From: Maricaulaceae bacterium EIL42A08
Lineage (GTDB): Bacteria; Pseudomonadota; Alphaproteobacteria; Caulobacterales; Maricaulaceae
Direction of reading: 5' to 3'
NCBI GenBank assembly: GCA_024178355.1
Contig: JAMZNZ010000006.1
Coordinates: 124,001 to 188,000, forward strand
Length of the DNA stretch: 64,000 bases
The notes under the pieces were generated by a model. That model had not been told where the DNA came from and searched no databases. It saw only the letters and a program-made list of their open reading frames with translations. Below are positions 18,479-26,951 of this stretch, piece by piece (position 1 is the first letter of the stretch; each line of letters opens with the position of its first letter). The position numbers and the translations under genes were made by a program.

Positions 18479-19015
18479 ATGTTTCGTATGATCCTGACCT
18501 TGATGGCCTTCATCCTGACTGCGTGCAGTCCGCCGTCGATCGAGGCTGGTGAGGGGCCGGTCCTGGTGACGGTCTTTTCGCCGGGTGGAGAGGCATCGCC
18601 CCCGCGCGAGGGCCTGTTTGCCAGCTATGGCGTCGGGATTGGGCAAGGAGCGCATTTGCTTGATGGCGAAGCGCTGGCGGGCCTGCCCCATCATGAGGTT
18701 AGCGCCGACTTCCCGGTTGATGCCCCTCCTCGCGTATTTTCAGGGCCCAGACTGTCCGACCTGATGTCGGCCGTTGGGTCAAGCGGCGCTGGCGCGCGCC
18801 TGACCGCTTTTGATGGCTATCAGGTTGAAGTTCCCGCTGAAATGATAGCTCGCCATCAGCCGATCATTGCCACCCATGTTGACGGTGAAGCTTTGGCGGT
18901 CGGCGGGCTTGGACCGGTGATCCTTGTCTGGCCGCGCCAGAGCGATGACCGGCTTGAGGACATGAATGATGACCTCTGGCCCTGGGGTGTCTTTGCAATT
19001 GAGACGCTTGAGTAA
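18479..19015 (+). CDS. Lipoprotein with truncated oxidoreductase molybdopterin-binding fold
   Basis: 178 residues. Signal peptide with lipobox LTAC (Cys16). Residues 60-170 resemble the sulphite-oxidase-type molybdopterin-binding domain (PF00174): FSGPRLSDLMSAVGSSGAGARLTAFDGYQVEVPAEMIARHQPIIAT followed by a GLGPVILVWPR block. The cysteine that ligands molybdenum in true sulphite oxidases is not seen, so this is more likely the non-catalytic small version found as periplasmic lipoproteins, sometimes next to sensor proteins. It starts 13 bases after the hydrolase stop and is probably cotranscribed with it. Confidence 0.62.
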   Translation: MFRMILTLMAFILTACSPPSIEAGEGPVLVTVFSPGGEASPPREGLFASYGVGIGQGAHLLDGEALAGLPHHEVSADFPVDAPPRVFSGPRLSDLMSAVGSSGAGARLTAFDGYQVEVPAEMIARHQPIIATHVDGEALAVGGLGPVILVWPRQSDDRLEDMNDDLWPWGVFAIETLE

Positions 19016-19086
19016 CACCTCAGCCCCTTTGCATTTGCGCCGAGACGTTTAATCTCCTCACCCAAACATCGCGGGGAGCGGGATTT

Positions 19087-20748
19087 ATGGAAGCCTTCTA
19101 CGACTTGGTTGACGACGTCAGTGGATTCATCTGGGGCGGCCCGATGATTATCCTACTGCTGGGTACAGGCCTGTACTTCATGATCGGCATGCGGTTCCGC
19201 CCGATCCGGCGCCTGTTCCCGGCCTTCGGTGAACTCTGGGCCGGTCGCAAGGGCGGCGGCGAGGGCGACATCACGCCCTGGCAGGCCTTGTCCACAGCTC
19301 TGTCGGGGCAGGTGGGTACCGGTAACCTAGCTGGTGTGGCCACCGCCATCACGCTGGGTGGCCCCGGTGCCGTCTTCTGGATGTGGATCACCGCCATGAT
19401 CGGCATGGCTGCAGCCTATTCAGAATCCAGCCTTGCTGTGCGGTATCGTGAAACCCACAAGGATGGCCGGGTCCATGGTGGCCCGATGTATTACATTAAG
19501 AACGGCCTTGGAAAGTGGTGGATCTGGCTGGCGGTAATCTTCGCGATCGGCACGCTGTTCTCCGCGCTGGTGACCGGCAACATGACCCAGGCGAACTCCA
19601 TCGCCATCTCGGTGACGTCGGCTACCGGCGGCCTGATCCCGGTCTGGGGCGCAGGCCTGATCATCGCGGGTCTTGCCTTTATCGTGATCATCGGCGGCAT
19701 CAAGTCGATCGGTTCGGTGGCTGGCAAGGTCGTTCCGATCATGGCGTTGGCCTATATCCTGGTGGCCATGATCACGTTGATCATCAACGTGAACTCGCTG
19801 CCGAACGCCATCATGGTGATCTTCCAGAGTGCCTTTACCGGCCATGCGGCCGTGGGTGGCTTTATCGGCGGTGCCTTCATCGCGGCGACGCGTTATGGCG
19901 TTGAGCGCGGCCTGTTCTCCAACGAGGCGGGTCAGGGTTCCACCGCCATCGCGCACGCAGCCTCGCAAACCGATAGCCCGGTCCGCCAGGGTGAGATCGC
20001 CATGGTCGGTACCTTTATCGACACCATGGTCATCTGCACCATGACCGCGCTGGTGATCCTGAGTGTTCAGGGCAATTTCTATCATAACCCGGCTCTGACG
20101 ACGCTGAAGATCTGTGAAGCTCAGGGTGTTGAGGGCGTGAACCGCTCGCTGATCGGTGAAATGCCAAGGGCCATGATGGCGTCGGCTGATGACCGTGCCG
20201 CAGCGCGTGACGCTACGTCGGAGCGTGCCCTTGCCGCCATCAGTGCCTGTGAGGCCGCGGTGGCTGACGGCAGCGTGACGATCGATGCTGAACTTCTGGC
20301 AGATGCCCGTGAGGCTGCTGTTGTGGATGTTCGGGCTCCGGTGGAGCGTGCGTGGATGTCTGATGCTGAAGCATCAGCTGTGACGACCGCGGTGTACGAG
20401 GAAAGCCGCATCCCGCTGGGTGGCATTCTGATCGCGGGCTGTCTGACGCTATTCGCCTTCACCACGATTCTGGGCTGGGCTTACTACGCCGAACAGGCAT
20501 TGACCTTCCTGGTGGGTGACTGGGCAACCATGCCTTTCCGGATCATCTGGGTGGGGGCTGTCTTCCTGGGGTCAATCCAGCAAGTCGACTTCATATGGCG
20601 ATTAGGCGGGATTGCGAACGCAGCCATGGCGGCACCCAACCTGATCGCCATCCTGTTGCTGTCCGGTGTGGTCTTTGCCTACACCAAGAAGGCGGACGAG
20701 GAAGGCCAGGGCTCCAACCCGGCCATGTTCGACCCGGACAAAAAGTAA
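19087..20748 (+). CDS. Alanine/glycine:cation symporter (AGCS family) with a large inserted loop
   Basis: 553-residue inner-membrane carrier importing alanine or glycine with Na+ or H+. Family landmarks: ALSTALSGQVGTGNLAGVATAITLGGPGAVFWMW near residue 75, SSLAVRYRE, HGGPMYYIKNGLG, NEAGQGSTAIAHAAS near 280 and LFAFTTILGWAYY near 455. Between about residues 332 and 438, where other members have a short loop, there is an insertion of about 100 residues rich in Ala, Asp and Glu with two Cys (KICEAQ and ISACEAA). Followed by a strong terminator, so it is monocistronic. Confidence 0.95.
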   Translation: MEAFYDLVDDVSGFIWGGPMIILLLGTGLYFMIGMRFRPIRRLFPAFGELWAGRKGGGEGDITPWQALSTALSGQVGTGNLAGVATAITLGGPGAVFWMWITAMIGMAAAYSESSLAVRYRETHKDGRVHGGPMYYIKNGLGKWWIWLAVIFAIGTLFSALVTGNMTQANSIAISVTSATGGLIPVWGAGLIIAGLAFIVIIGGIKSIGSVAGKVVPIMALAYILVAMITLIINVNSLPNAIMVIFQSAFTGHAAVGGFIGGAFIAATRYGVERGLFSNEAGQGSTAIAHAASQTDSPVRQGEIAMVGTFIDTMVICTMTALVILSVQGNFYHNPALTTLKICEAQGVEGVNRSLIGEMPRAMMASADDRAAARDATSERALAAISACEAAVADGSVTIDAELLADAREAAVVDVRAPVERAWMSDAEASAVTTAVYEESRIPLGGILIAGCLTLFAFTTILGWAYYAEQALTFLVGDWATMPFRIIWVGAVFLGSIQQVDFIWRLGGIANAAMAAPNLIAILLLSGVVFAYTKKADEEGQGSNPAMFDPDKK

Positions 20749-20771
20749 GCTGAGCGATCGGCTTTAATCGG

Positions 20772-20801
20772 AAAGGGCGCAGCGAGAGCTGCGCCCTTTT
20801 T
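20772..20801 (+). terminator. Rho-independent terminator after the AGCS gene
   Basis: Stem AAAGGGCGCAGC (20772-20783), loop GAGA, complementary GCTGCGCCCTTTT with a T run to 20801. Lies 24 bases after the symporter stop. Confidence 0.93.
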
Positions 20802-20840
20802 GTTTGGGGCGGTACGCCAGTTAGAAACGCATCCTTTTTT

Positions 20841-20961
20841 CCTGTCCCGGCCAAGCCCGGATTTAATCCGGGGGCAGAGCCGGGATCGACTGAATGGATC
20901 TCTGTCAATTGAGTCTGGAGCTTACCGGTGATCCCGGATCGCCTTTGGCGTCCGGGACAGG
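20841..20961. repeat. REP-like palindromic repeat, class B copy 1
   Basis: Fills the rest of the gap before the N-demethylase-like gene. The ends CCTGTCCCGG (20841-20850) and CCGGGACAGG (20952-20961) are perfect inverted repeats; inside are the smaller hairpin CCCGGATTTAATCCGGG and AGCCGGGATC. The same end sequences recur at 53165. Confidence 0.8.
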
Positions 20962-20971
20962 TGAGGGGTGT

Positions 20972-21772
20972 TTAAACGCCCCAAATCCCAAACAGATCTT
21001 CGACAAGCCTGTCCATCGCATCCCAGCGTTTGTATGCCCGCCCATCGCCCTGCAGGGACCGCCAGGCGGCGGCCAGTCGTGGCCGGTCTTCCGGTGGCAG
21101 ATGGGTCAGCGGATCAAGGCACACGCGGATGGTGAAAAGCACCGCACCGGTCTCTGGCAGCTTGCGGATCGTCTGGCGTTCGACGCGCAGATGCAGGATG
21201 TCTTCCGCGTCTTCAAGTTGGACTGTTGCGGCGCGGGCCCGCAGCGGAGCGCCATCCGGTGTATGGCGATCGGGACCACATTGCAGGGTCCAGTTGAACC
21301 GCTCTAGCACGGTATCCGGTTGGAGCCCGTCAAAGACCCGACCAATGCGCTGCGCCAGCTTCGACCCGTCCGGAACCGGGTCATGCAACGCGCTTAAATC
21401 CCGATCAAACGCCTCATCGATGGAAAAGAAGGTGGGCGCGGTCAGCGTCAGGCTTGTGCAGCGCCACGCTCCTTTCAGCCTCTCCATGACGACCAGATCG
21501 TCGCTGACCCGCGCGGAAGCCTTGAGCAGGTCTTCTGTCGCTCCATCGCTAACAAGCTGGGCGGTTTCACGGCTCGCCGCCTCGCGACCTTGCGTTTGAC
21601 GCAGGACGCTCTCAGGCTCGCTAAGCAGAGTTTGCTTCCAGCTCAGCACATGGGCTTCGGTATCCGGCGTCAACCAGCGGTCCAGTGCGATGGGACGCAT
21701 GCTGGGGGTGAAGGTCGGCGCGCCGGAAAGATAGGGCGCGTGGGGTGGGCTCCGTCTGGGCGTCTGGATCAC
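20972..21772 (-). CDS. Heme-dependent oxidative N-demethylase-like protein (DUF3445)
   Basis: 266 residues. Family pattern (PF11927): PYLSGAPTFTPSMRPIALDRWL at the N-terminus, the KQTLLSEPESVLRQT helix, LVVMERLKGAWRCTSLTLTAPTFFS (residues 92-116) and FNWTLQCGPDRHTP, then the arginine-rich LHLRVERQTIRKLPETGAVLFTIRVCLDPL block. Characterised members use heme with a PAS-like fold to oxidise dimethylamine; substrate here unknown. The start is GTG (21770-21772), four bases after the stop of the upstream VanZ-like gene, so the two form an operon. No dimethylamine or trimethylamine genes are adjacent. Confidence 0.85.
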   Translation of the reverse strand: MIQTPRRSPPHAPYLSGAPTFTPSMRPIALDRWLTPDTEAHVLSWKQTLLSEPESVLRQTQGREAASRETAQLVSDGATEDLLKASARVSDDLVVMERLKGAWRCTSLTLTAPTFFSIDEAFDRDLSALHDPVPDGSKLAQRIGRVFDGLQPDTVLERFNWTLQCGPDRHTPDGAPLRARAATVQLEDAEDILHLRVERQTIRKLPETGAVLFTIRVCLDPLTHLPPEDRPRLAAAWRSLQGDGRAYKRWDAMDRLVEDLFGIWGV

Positions 21773-21775
21773 CGG

Positions 21776-22228
21776 CTAGCCCCGCCGCGGCAGCCAGCTC
21801 ATGGTCCGCGCCAGCCGCGCTAGCCAGAACGCGAGCGCAAGACCCAGCACAATCCCGACACCGTTGGCCGCAAGGTCGGAAAACGATGCCGTGCGACCGA
21901 CAAAGTCAGTGCTTTGGCCAAGCTCAATCGCGATGCCATAGCCAAACAGGGCAACGGCCGTGGGCGCGCGCCGCGCCATGGGCCATCCGGCGCGGGCCAA
22001 AAGCGCCAGCGCGGCAAAGCTGGTGACATGATCCAGCTTGTCCCAGCCAATCAGCGTGGGCCGGCCTTCTGTGCCGGGAATAAGCGCCAGAATGGTGATC
22101 AGGATAAGCGCTGCAAGTAGCGCCAGGCGCGCCTCTCGCCGGGATAGCAGGGTGCGCTGGCGCGGTTGCGAGCCGTTAGCGGCCTGCCTACTGTGCGCGC
22201 TCTGCTTGTTTGAGGATTTTTGACCCAT
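21776..22228 (-). CDS. VanZ-like membrane protein
   Basis: 150 residues from ATG 22226-22228. After a polar 35-residue N-terminus come four hydrophobic segments (residues 37-52, 68-82, 90-104 and 124-143). The pattern [28 protein letters not shown] and [14 protein letters not shown] matches VanZ-like proteins (PF04892), whose conserved D-H and E-x-x-Q residues are present; VanZ itself gives low-level teicoplanin resistance, but most members have no assigned role. Starts only seven bases from the divergent bioB start. Confidence 0.85.
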   Translation of the reverse strand: MGQKSSNKQSAHSRQAANGSQPRQRTLLSRREARLALLAALILITILALIPGTEGRPTLIGWDKLDHVTSFAALALLARAGWPMARRAPTAVALFGYGIAIELGQSTDFVGRTASFSDLAANGVGIVLGLALAFWLARLARTMSWLPRRG

Positions 22229-22235
22229 AACTGCG

Positions 22236-23240
22236 TTGCTTGCTGACCCGTTATCGCTTGCCAAAGCCCGTTTTGACTGGACGCGTGAAGAGGTCGAAGC
22301 CATCCATAACGCGCCATTTAATGACCTGATCTTTGCGGCCCAATCGCTGCACCGCCAGGTTCATAATCCCAACAAAGTGCAGAAATCGCGGCTTTTGTCG
22401 ATCAAGACAGGCGGTTGTGCCGAAGACTGCGGCTATTGCAATCAGTCGGCTCATTTCGACACCGGCCTCAAAGCCTCCAAGCTGATGAGTGCCGACGAGG
22501 TTGAAACCAAGGCTAAGGAAGCCAGGGACGGAGGTGCGACGCGCTTTTGCATGGGTGCCGCCTGGCGCGAGCTGAAGGAGCGCGATGAGCCGGCCATCGT
22601 GGAGATGATCACTCGGGTGAAGGCGCTGGGCATGGAAACCTGCATGACGCTCGGCATGCTCGCCGAGGGTCAGGCCGAGCGTCTCGCAGAGGCCGGGCTC
22701 GATTTTTACAATCACAACCTGGACACCTCGCCGGAATATTATTCAAAGATCATCACCACCCGCACCTGGCAGGATCGCATCGACACGCTCAATCGTGTGC
22801 GCGGGGCCGGCATTCAAATCTGCTGTGGCGGCATTATCGGCATGGGCGAGGATGAAGCAGATCGCATCGGTCTGCTGACCGAGCTCGCCACCCTCATGCC
22901 GCATCCAGAAAGCGTGCCGATCAACCATCTGGTCGCCGTCGACAACACGCCTCTGTCCGGGTCAAAGCCGCTCGATGGCATCGACTTTGTGCGCGCCATC
23001 GCGACCGCACGCCTGATCATGCCGCAAAGCGTGGTGCGCCTGTCGGCGGGCCGTGAGACCATGAGCAAGGAGCTGCAGGCGCTCTGCTTCCTGGCTGGGG
23101 CGGGCTCGATCTTTGTGGGCGATGAATTGCTGACGACGCCGAATCCGGAGCTTGCCAGCGACAACGCGCTGTTCGACACGCTCGGCCTTGAAGGCGATGA
23201 GGCCGAGGTCGCGAAGCGGGCTCAGATGGAAACTCTTTGA
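22236..23240 (+). CDS. bioB: Biotin synthase
   Basis: Radical-SAM enzyme inserting sulphur into dethiobiotin. 334 residues. CX3CX2C is CAEDCGYC near residue 60; the [2Fe-2S] ligands are also present ([28 protein letters not shown], and Arg in VVRLSAGRE). Only a TTG (22236) can begin the frame, because a TGA lies five codons upstream and no ATG or GTG precedes the conserved region; a GAGGA at 22212 is 19 bases away, so initiation is atypical. Other bio genes are not in the window. Confidence 0.95.
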   Translation: MLADPLSLAKARFDWTREEVEAIHNAPFNDLIFAAQSLHRQVHNPNKVQKSRLLSIKTGGCAEDCGYCNQSAHFDTGLKASKLMSADEVETKAKEARDGGATRFCMGAAWRELKERDEPAIVEMITRVKALGMETCMTLGMLAEGQAERLAEAGLDFYNHNLDTSPEYYSKIITTRTWQDRIDTLNRVRGAGIQICCGGIIGMGEDEADRIGLLTELATLMPHPESVPINHLVAVDNTPLSGSKPLDGIDFVRAIATARLIMPQSVVRLSAGRETMSKELQALCFLAGAGSIFVGDELLTTPNPELASDNALFDTLGLEGDEAEVAKRAQMETL

Positions 23241-23265
23241 TCCAAAACAAATATTTACGGTAATG

Positions 23266-23853
23266 CTATGTTCCAGAAAGAAGCTGCAGCACAGCAGCGA
23301 TAGATCCTGCGACTGTTGTTAGGTACAAAACTACCTGAAGGATCTTGCCAAGAATCGAAGCTTGAAAGGGGCCGGTATCAAGTCCGAATTCGCCAAGCAC
23401 CTTAAATGGTACCCGGACAAGTGCCGATAGAGTGCTATTAGCCCACCAAAATGGGTTCAATGTTCGAATTAGAGCAGGTGTCTGATCAAATTCGTAGTTT
23501 CCTAACGCGCGTTCCAAAAGGTCGTCTATGAATTCGCGCCCCATTTGAAAGTCGTGAAGCTGAAAAATGTTGTCGATAATGTCGACTACATGTCGTCGCC
23601 CGCCGGCAATTGGAGCATCTTGATAGTCGACAGCAGTCGAAACGCCTGCTTCCTCAACATAGGTTTTAATTTCAGACATACGCCTATTGATCAAAGCCCT
23701 CGCTTCCTTGGCATCATCGCTTTCGGTTGTCGCGTGCATGCCAATGTTTAGGCCGGTGAAGTAGGCGTCTATGTTTGAATGGAAGGCCTTGATGGCGGTT
23801 TGCCGGTGCCTGTTGGCAAAGTAAGTTAAATTTTGAAGCCTGCGCATCCTCAC
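23266..23853 (-). CDS. Unknown protein translationally coupled to divL
   Basis: 195 residues starting GTG (23851-23853), which overlaps the TGA of the divL gene (GTGA); an ATG two codons in is the alternative. Residues 1-130 look helical and soluble (ANRHRQTAIKAFHSNID, then EARALINRRMSEIKTYVEEAG), and the C-terminus has one clear transmembrane segment near 170-190 (ILGKILQVVLYLTTVAGSIAAVL). Base composition is lower in GC than in neighbouring genes (many ATT, AAA and TTT codons), which suggests later acquisition. I do not recognise a family. Its position suggests coexpression with DivL. Confidence 0.68.
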   Translation of the reverse strand: MRMRRLQNLTYFANRHRQTAIKAFHSNIDAYFTGLNIGMHATTESDDAKEARALINRRMSEIKTYVEEAGVSTAVDYQDAPIAGGRRHVVDIIDNIFQLHDFQMGREFIDDLLERALGNYEFDQTPALIRTLNPFWWANSTLSALVRVPFKVLGEFGLDTGPFQASILGKILQVVLYLTTVAGSIAAVLQLLSGT

Positions 23854-26324
23854 TCCGCCACACCGGAGCGCTCTGGCAGCATCAGTTCAGGCGCTGTCGC
23901 TTCACTGGCGGCGCTCACAGGCAGGTGGGCGGTAACCCGCGTGCCTTCACCGGGTGCACTTTCAAGCGCGACCCAGCCGCCGTGAAGGCGAACGATGTCG
24001 TTGACCAGCGCCAGACCCAGACCCGCGCCTCCGCCCTCACCGCGCTCAAACCGTTCAAAGATTGTGGCCTGGCGATCCGGGGCGATGCCCTCGCCATCGT
24101 CGGCAACCCACAGGCGGGCTTCGCCGTCTTCGACCTCAGCGCCGATTTCGATCACACCGCCGGAGCTGACATGGTCCAGCGCGTTGGTCAGCAGATTGTA
24201 CAACACCTGTTTTAAGCGCGTGCCGTCGGCGCGAATGAGATCGGCGGCACCCTCAGTATTCCGGTTGATCGTAACGCCGCCATGCTCGGCGCGGTTGGCG
24301 ATGAGCTGTGATGCGGCCTCAGCGACTTCCACCAGCTTCACATCGCCCAGATCCAGTTCCAGCTGGCCAGCATCAATGGCGGCCACATCGAGAATGTCGT
24401 CGATCAGCTTGCCCAGCTGTTCAGACGCCGACTGGATTGCGCCCATATACTCAGCCTGGCGCTCGCTCAGCTCACCGGCAAAGCCACCACCGATCAGGTC
24501 GGCATAGCCGTGAATGGTAGTGAGCGGCGTACGCAGCTGATAGCTCACATGCTCTACAAATTCGCTCTTGATGCGCTCAGAGGCTTCCAGAGCTTCAGCG
24601 CGATCGCGCAGAGCAGCCTCAATGCGGCGGGAGTCGGTAATGTCATCCCAGGCAATCAGCGTTGCGCCATCGGGCAGCGGGCGGGTCAGGAAAGTCAGAA
24701 CCGAGCCATCCTTGCGGCGCACTTCCCCCGTCACTGGCTTACGCGCTTCCGGCGAGGGATCGGTAACACGGGCTTTCAGCTCGGCCCAGGCTTCCGGATC
24801 AGGCAAAAGCGCCTGACACTGCTCGGCAATCTCATCAAACGACGCGTTGTCCAGCGTCTCGGCATCGAGCGACCACATGCCTTCAAAAGCGGCGTTTCGC
24901 AGCGTCAGCTTGCCGTCGGTGCCAAACACCGTGACCGCCTCGTGTAGCTTGTCCAGCGTGGCCCGCTGCACCTTGATCAATGTGTTGTAGCGGGCCTGCA
25001 GAGACAGCTGGTCGGTCATGTCTTCAAAGATCAGGAGGACACCGCCCAGAGGATGGCGTTGCCGGGCAACGCGCAGCGTACGACCGTCCGGCAGTGACCA
25101 CAGCTCATCGGGCTGGTCCTGTCCGGGGGCGGCTTCGTAGTGGGCCAGCTCATTGGCTTTCCACTCACTGAAATCAGCCTGTTCTGGCAGGCGACGCTTT
25201 TCGCGCAGGCGATCAAGAAGCGCACCATGGGCCGGGCGCTCATTCAGGAAAGCCTCCTCAAGGCCGAACAGGGTGGCGAAGGCGCGATTGTAAAAAACCA
25301 GCCGCTTGGCCCGGTCAAAGATCGCCACCGCCTCGGCCATGTGATTGAGGGTTTCATCATGGGCCTGACGGAAGCGTTTGAGAGCCGCTTTGGCCTCTTC
25401 GCCTTCGGTGACATCAACCGCAAAACCTGCGGCTCCACCACTGACCGGGTAGACATAAAAGCGCATGACCCGGCGCTCACCGGCGATGACGGCACCACGC
25501 ACACTCGTCTGGGCCTGGCCGGTGTTCAGCGCTTCGCGCACCAACTCAGTCAGGCTCGGCTCCAGCATGACCTGCTGGTCTAGCGCGTCAGAGGCTGCTT
25601 TGACCTCCACCGCCTCAGCATAGGCCGGGTTTACCCAGACCAGCTTGCCCGCGGCATTCATCCGCCAGGCTGGCGACGGGGCGCGGCCATAGGCTTCCAC
25701 AAGCGCAACTGAATCCTCGCCGCTTTGAGCGGGCATGGCGTCGACCTGCCCGGCACCGCTTCGCGCTTCGAGGCCGCGGATCGCCGGATCAGTGAACCAT
25801 AGCACAAGGCGTCGACCAGCCGGGCGTCCATCGGCTTCAATGCGACGCCCGGATGGGCCGGAAATGGACAGCGAGAAAGGCTGGCCGGTTTCCACAAGAG
25901 TGCCCATGCGAACCCGAAGGGTCGACAAGTCACCATCAGGGGTGCGCGCGTCAAAATCGGCCAGGGCATCGAGGATCTGGCTGGCAGCATCGCCACTGGC
26001 GACCGCGCCCGCACCCAGCTCAGCAAAGCTGACCATCGAAGCAAGGGCCGCTGGACTGCCATGGATCGCGGCCGTGTCCCAGCCGCTGCCGCCGCCCTTG
26101 GGCGGGGTGTCCCAGACCAGCACCAGGCCGGGGTGCGCGGCAAACACGCTCTCCGACCGGATCGCCCGATCTTCGGCGCTGATCAGTCGGCTGCGCCATT
26201 GCACCCGGGCCTTGCGCGCTCCGGCGGTCAGCCGATAGGCCCAGACAGCGGCAGATAGAGCGAAGGCCACAGCTCCGCCGGTCACAATCAGGGTTGCAAG
26301 TTGCATGGGTTCAGCGGCAGTCAT
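23850..26324 (-). CDS. divL: DivL-like atypical sensor kinase with Tyr in place of the phospho-acceptor His
   Basis: 824 residues. One N-terminal transmembrane segment (8-28), then PAS-like regions at about 215-300, 330-440 and 455-560, a DHp helix and a HATPase domain (RLKQVLYNLLTNALDHV, VADDGEGIAP, FERFERG, GAGLGLALV). The H-box reads VEHVSYQLRTPLT: Tyr595 replaces the usual His, as Tyr550 does in Caulobacter DivL. There DivL, bound by DivK, works through CckA to control CtrA activity and asymmetric division (established in Caulobacter). The ATP site motifs look intact. A ribosome site GAGAAGG precedes the ATG; a TTACC/GGTAA palindrome is 81 bases upstream. Confidence 0.88.
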   Translation of the reverse strand: MTAAEPMQLATLIVTGGAVAFALSAAVWAYRLTAGARKARVQWRSRLISAEDRAIRSESVFAAHPGLVLVWDTPPKGGGSGWDTAAIHGSPAALASMVSFAELGAGAVASGDAASQILDALADFDARTPDGDLSTLRVRMGTLVETGQPFSLSISGPSGRRIEADGRPAGRRLVLWFTDPAIRGLEARSGAGQVDAMPAQSGEDSVALVEAYGRAPSPAWRMNAAGKLVWVNPAYAEAVEVKAASDALDQQVMLEPSLTELVREALNTGQAQTSVRGAVIAGERRVMRFYVYPVSGGAAGFAVDVTEGEEAKAALKRFRQAHDETLNHMAEAVAIFDRAKRLVFYNRAFATLFGLEEAFLNERPAHGALLDRLREKRRLPEQADFSEWKANELAHYEAAPGQDQPDELWSLPDGRTLRVARQRHPLGGVLLIFEDMTDQLSLQARYNTLIKVQRATLDKLHEAVTVFGTDGKLTLRNAAFEGMWSLDAETLDNASFDEIAEQCQALLPDPEAWAELKARVTDPSPEARKPVTGEVRRKDGSVLTFLTRPLPDGATLIAWDDITDSRRIEAALRDRAEALEASERIKSEFVEHVSYQLRTPLTTIHGYADLIGGGFAGELSERQAEYMGAIQSASEQLGKLIDDILDVAAIDAGQLELDLGDVKLVEVAEAASQLIANRAEHGGVTINRNTEGAADLIRADGTRLKQVLYNLLTNALDHVSSGGVIEIGAEVEDGEARLWVADDGEGIAPDRQATIFERFERGEGGGAGLGLALVNDIVRLHGGWVALESAPGEGTRVTAHLPVSAASEATAPELMLPERSGVAE

Positions 26325-26404
26325 GGCGCGACCTTCTCACCGGGGCTGGCGCGCGTCCAAACCAGCTTGGCACGCGGCATAAATTTGCGCAGACGAATCA
26401 CACC

Positions 26405-26418
26405 TTACCGGAAGGTAA
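26405..26418. promoter_or_regulatory. Palindrome upstream of divL
   Basis: TTACCGGAAGGTAA, perfect arms TTACC/GGTAA with a 4-base centre, between the lipoprotein gene and divL, 81 bases before the divL start. Possible operator; the factor is unknown. Confidence 0.35.
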
Positions 26419-26462
26419 ATCGTCGCGCGACCAAAGTGTGCGCTGAGCCAGCGGGTAGCTGC

Positions 26463-26885
26463 CTAAAAGTCGTCGTCGTAGGGATGGTCGAGCTGGAAAA
26501 CCAGAAGATCTTCGCAGCGTGTCAGCCCGTCTGAATGGTCGTCGGGCAGGACGTAGCGTCGGTCAGCCAGGTGATCGCGTGCCGATTGGCGCAAGTGGCG
26601 ATTGTGGGATATTGGCACACCGCTGGCCCGCTCAAACTCGGCATTCTTGACCCGCCCTGCCGCATTGATGTCGAAAACCACGGGCAGTTCGGCGCGGTAG
26701 TCGTGGCTGCCATGGAAGGCAAGCCGCCACAGGGCCCCTGGCATCATGGGGCTGTCGACATCATCGGTTCGAGCCAGCGACTGAATATCGAGCCCGGTGC
26801 AGCTACCGGTTCGATTGACCTCAACCGGCGTTGGTGTTGCACAGCCAACAAGCACAAGACACCCCAGAACGGTATGCGGTTTCAT
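26463..26885 (-). CDS. Small lipoprotein with TonB-C-like fold (1 of 3)
   Basis: 140 residues from ATG 26883-26885, which has GAAGGGGG just upstream. Lipobox LVGC (Cys15). Residues 65-140 follow the TonB C-terminal pattern: YRAELPVVFDINAAGRVKNAEFERASGVP, a helix (RHLRQSARDHLADRRYV) and a final strand. It has two Cys in the mature part (SCTG, TRCED). No N-terminal TonB transmembrane helix or proline-rich spacer exists, so it is not a classical energy transducer. Lies immediately upstream of divL on the same strand. Confidence 0.72.
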   Translation of the reverse strand: MKPHTVLGCLVLVGCATPTPVEVNRTGSCTGLDIQSLARTDDVDSPMMPGALWRLAFHGSHDYRAELPVVFDINAAGRVKNAEFERASGVPISHNRHLRQSARDHLADRRYVLPDDHSDGLTRCEDLLVFQLDHPYDDDF

Positions 26886-26951
26886 GATGGCCCCCTTCAT
26901 CAGACACGGTGAACTATGGTCAGAAGAAACACGCTCGCCAAGCCCCAGAGG

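Noticed and set aside
19420-20085. 221-codon minus-strand frame inside the symporter
   Set aside because: Very His/Asp-rich translation, antisense to a complete transporter.
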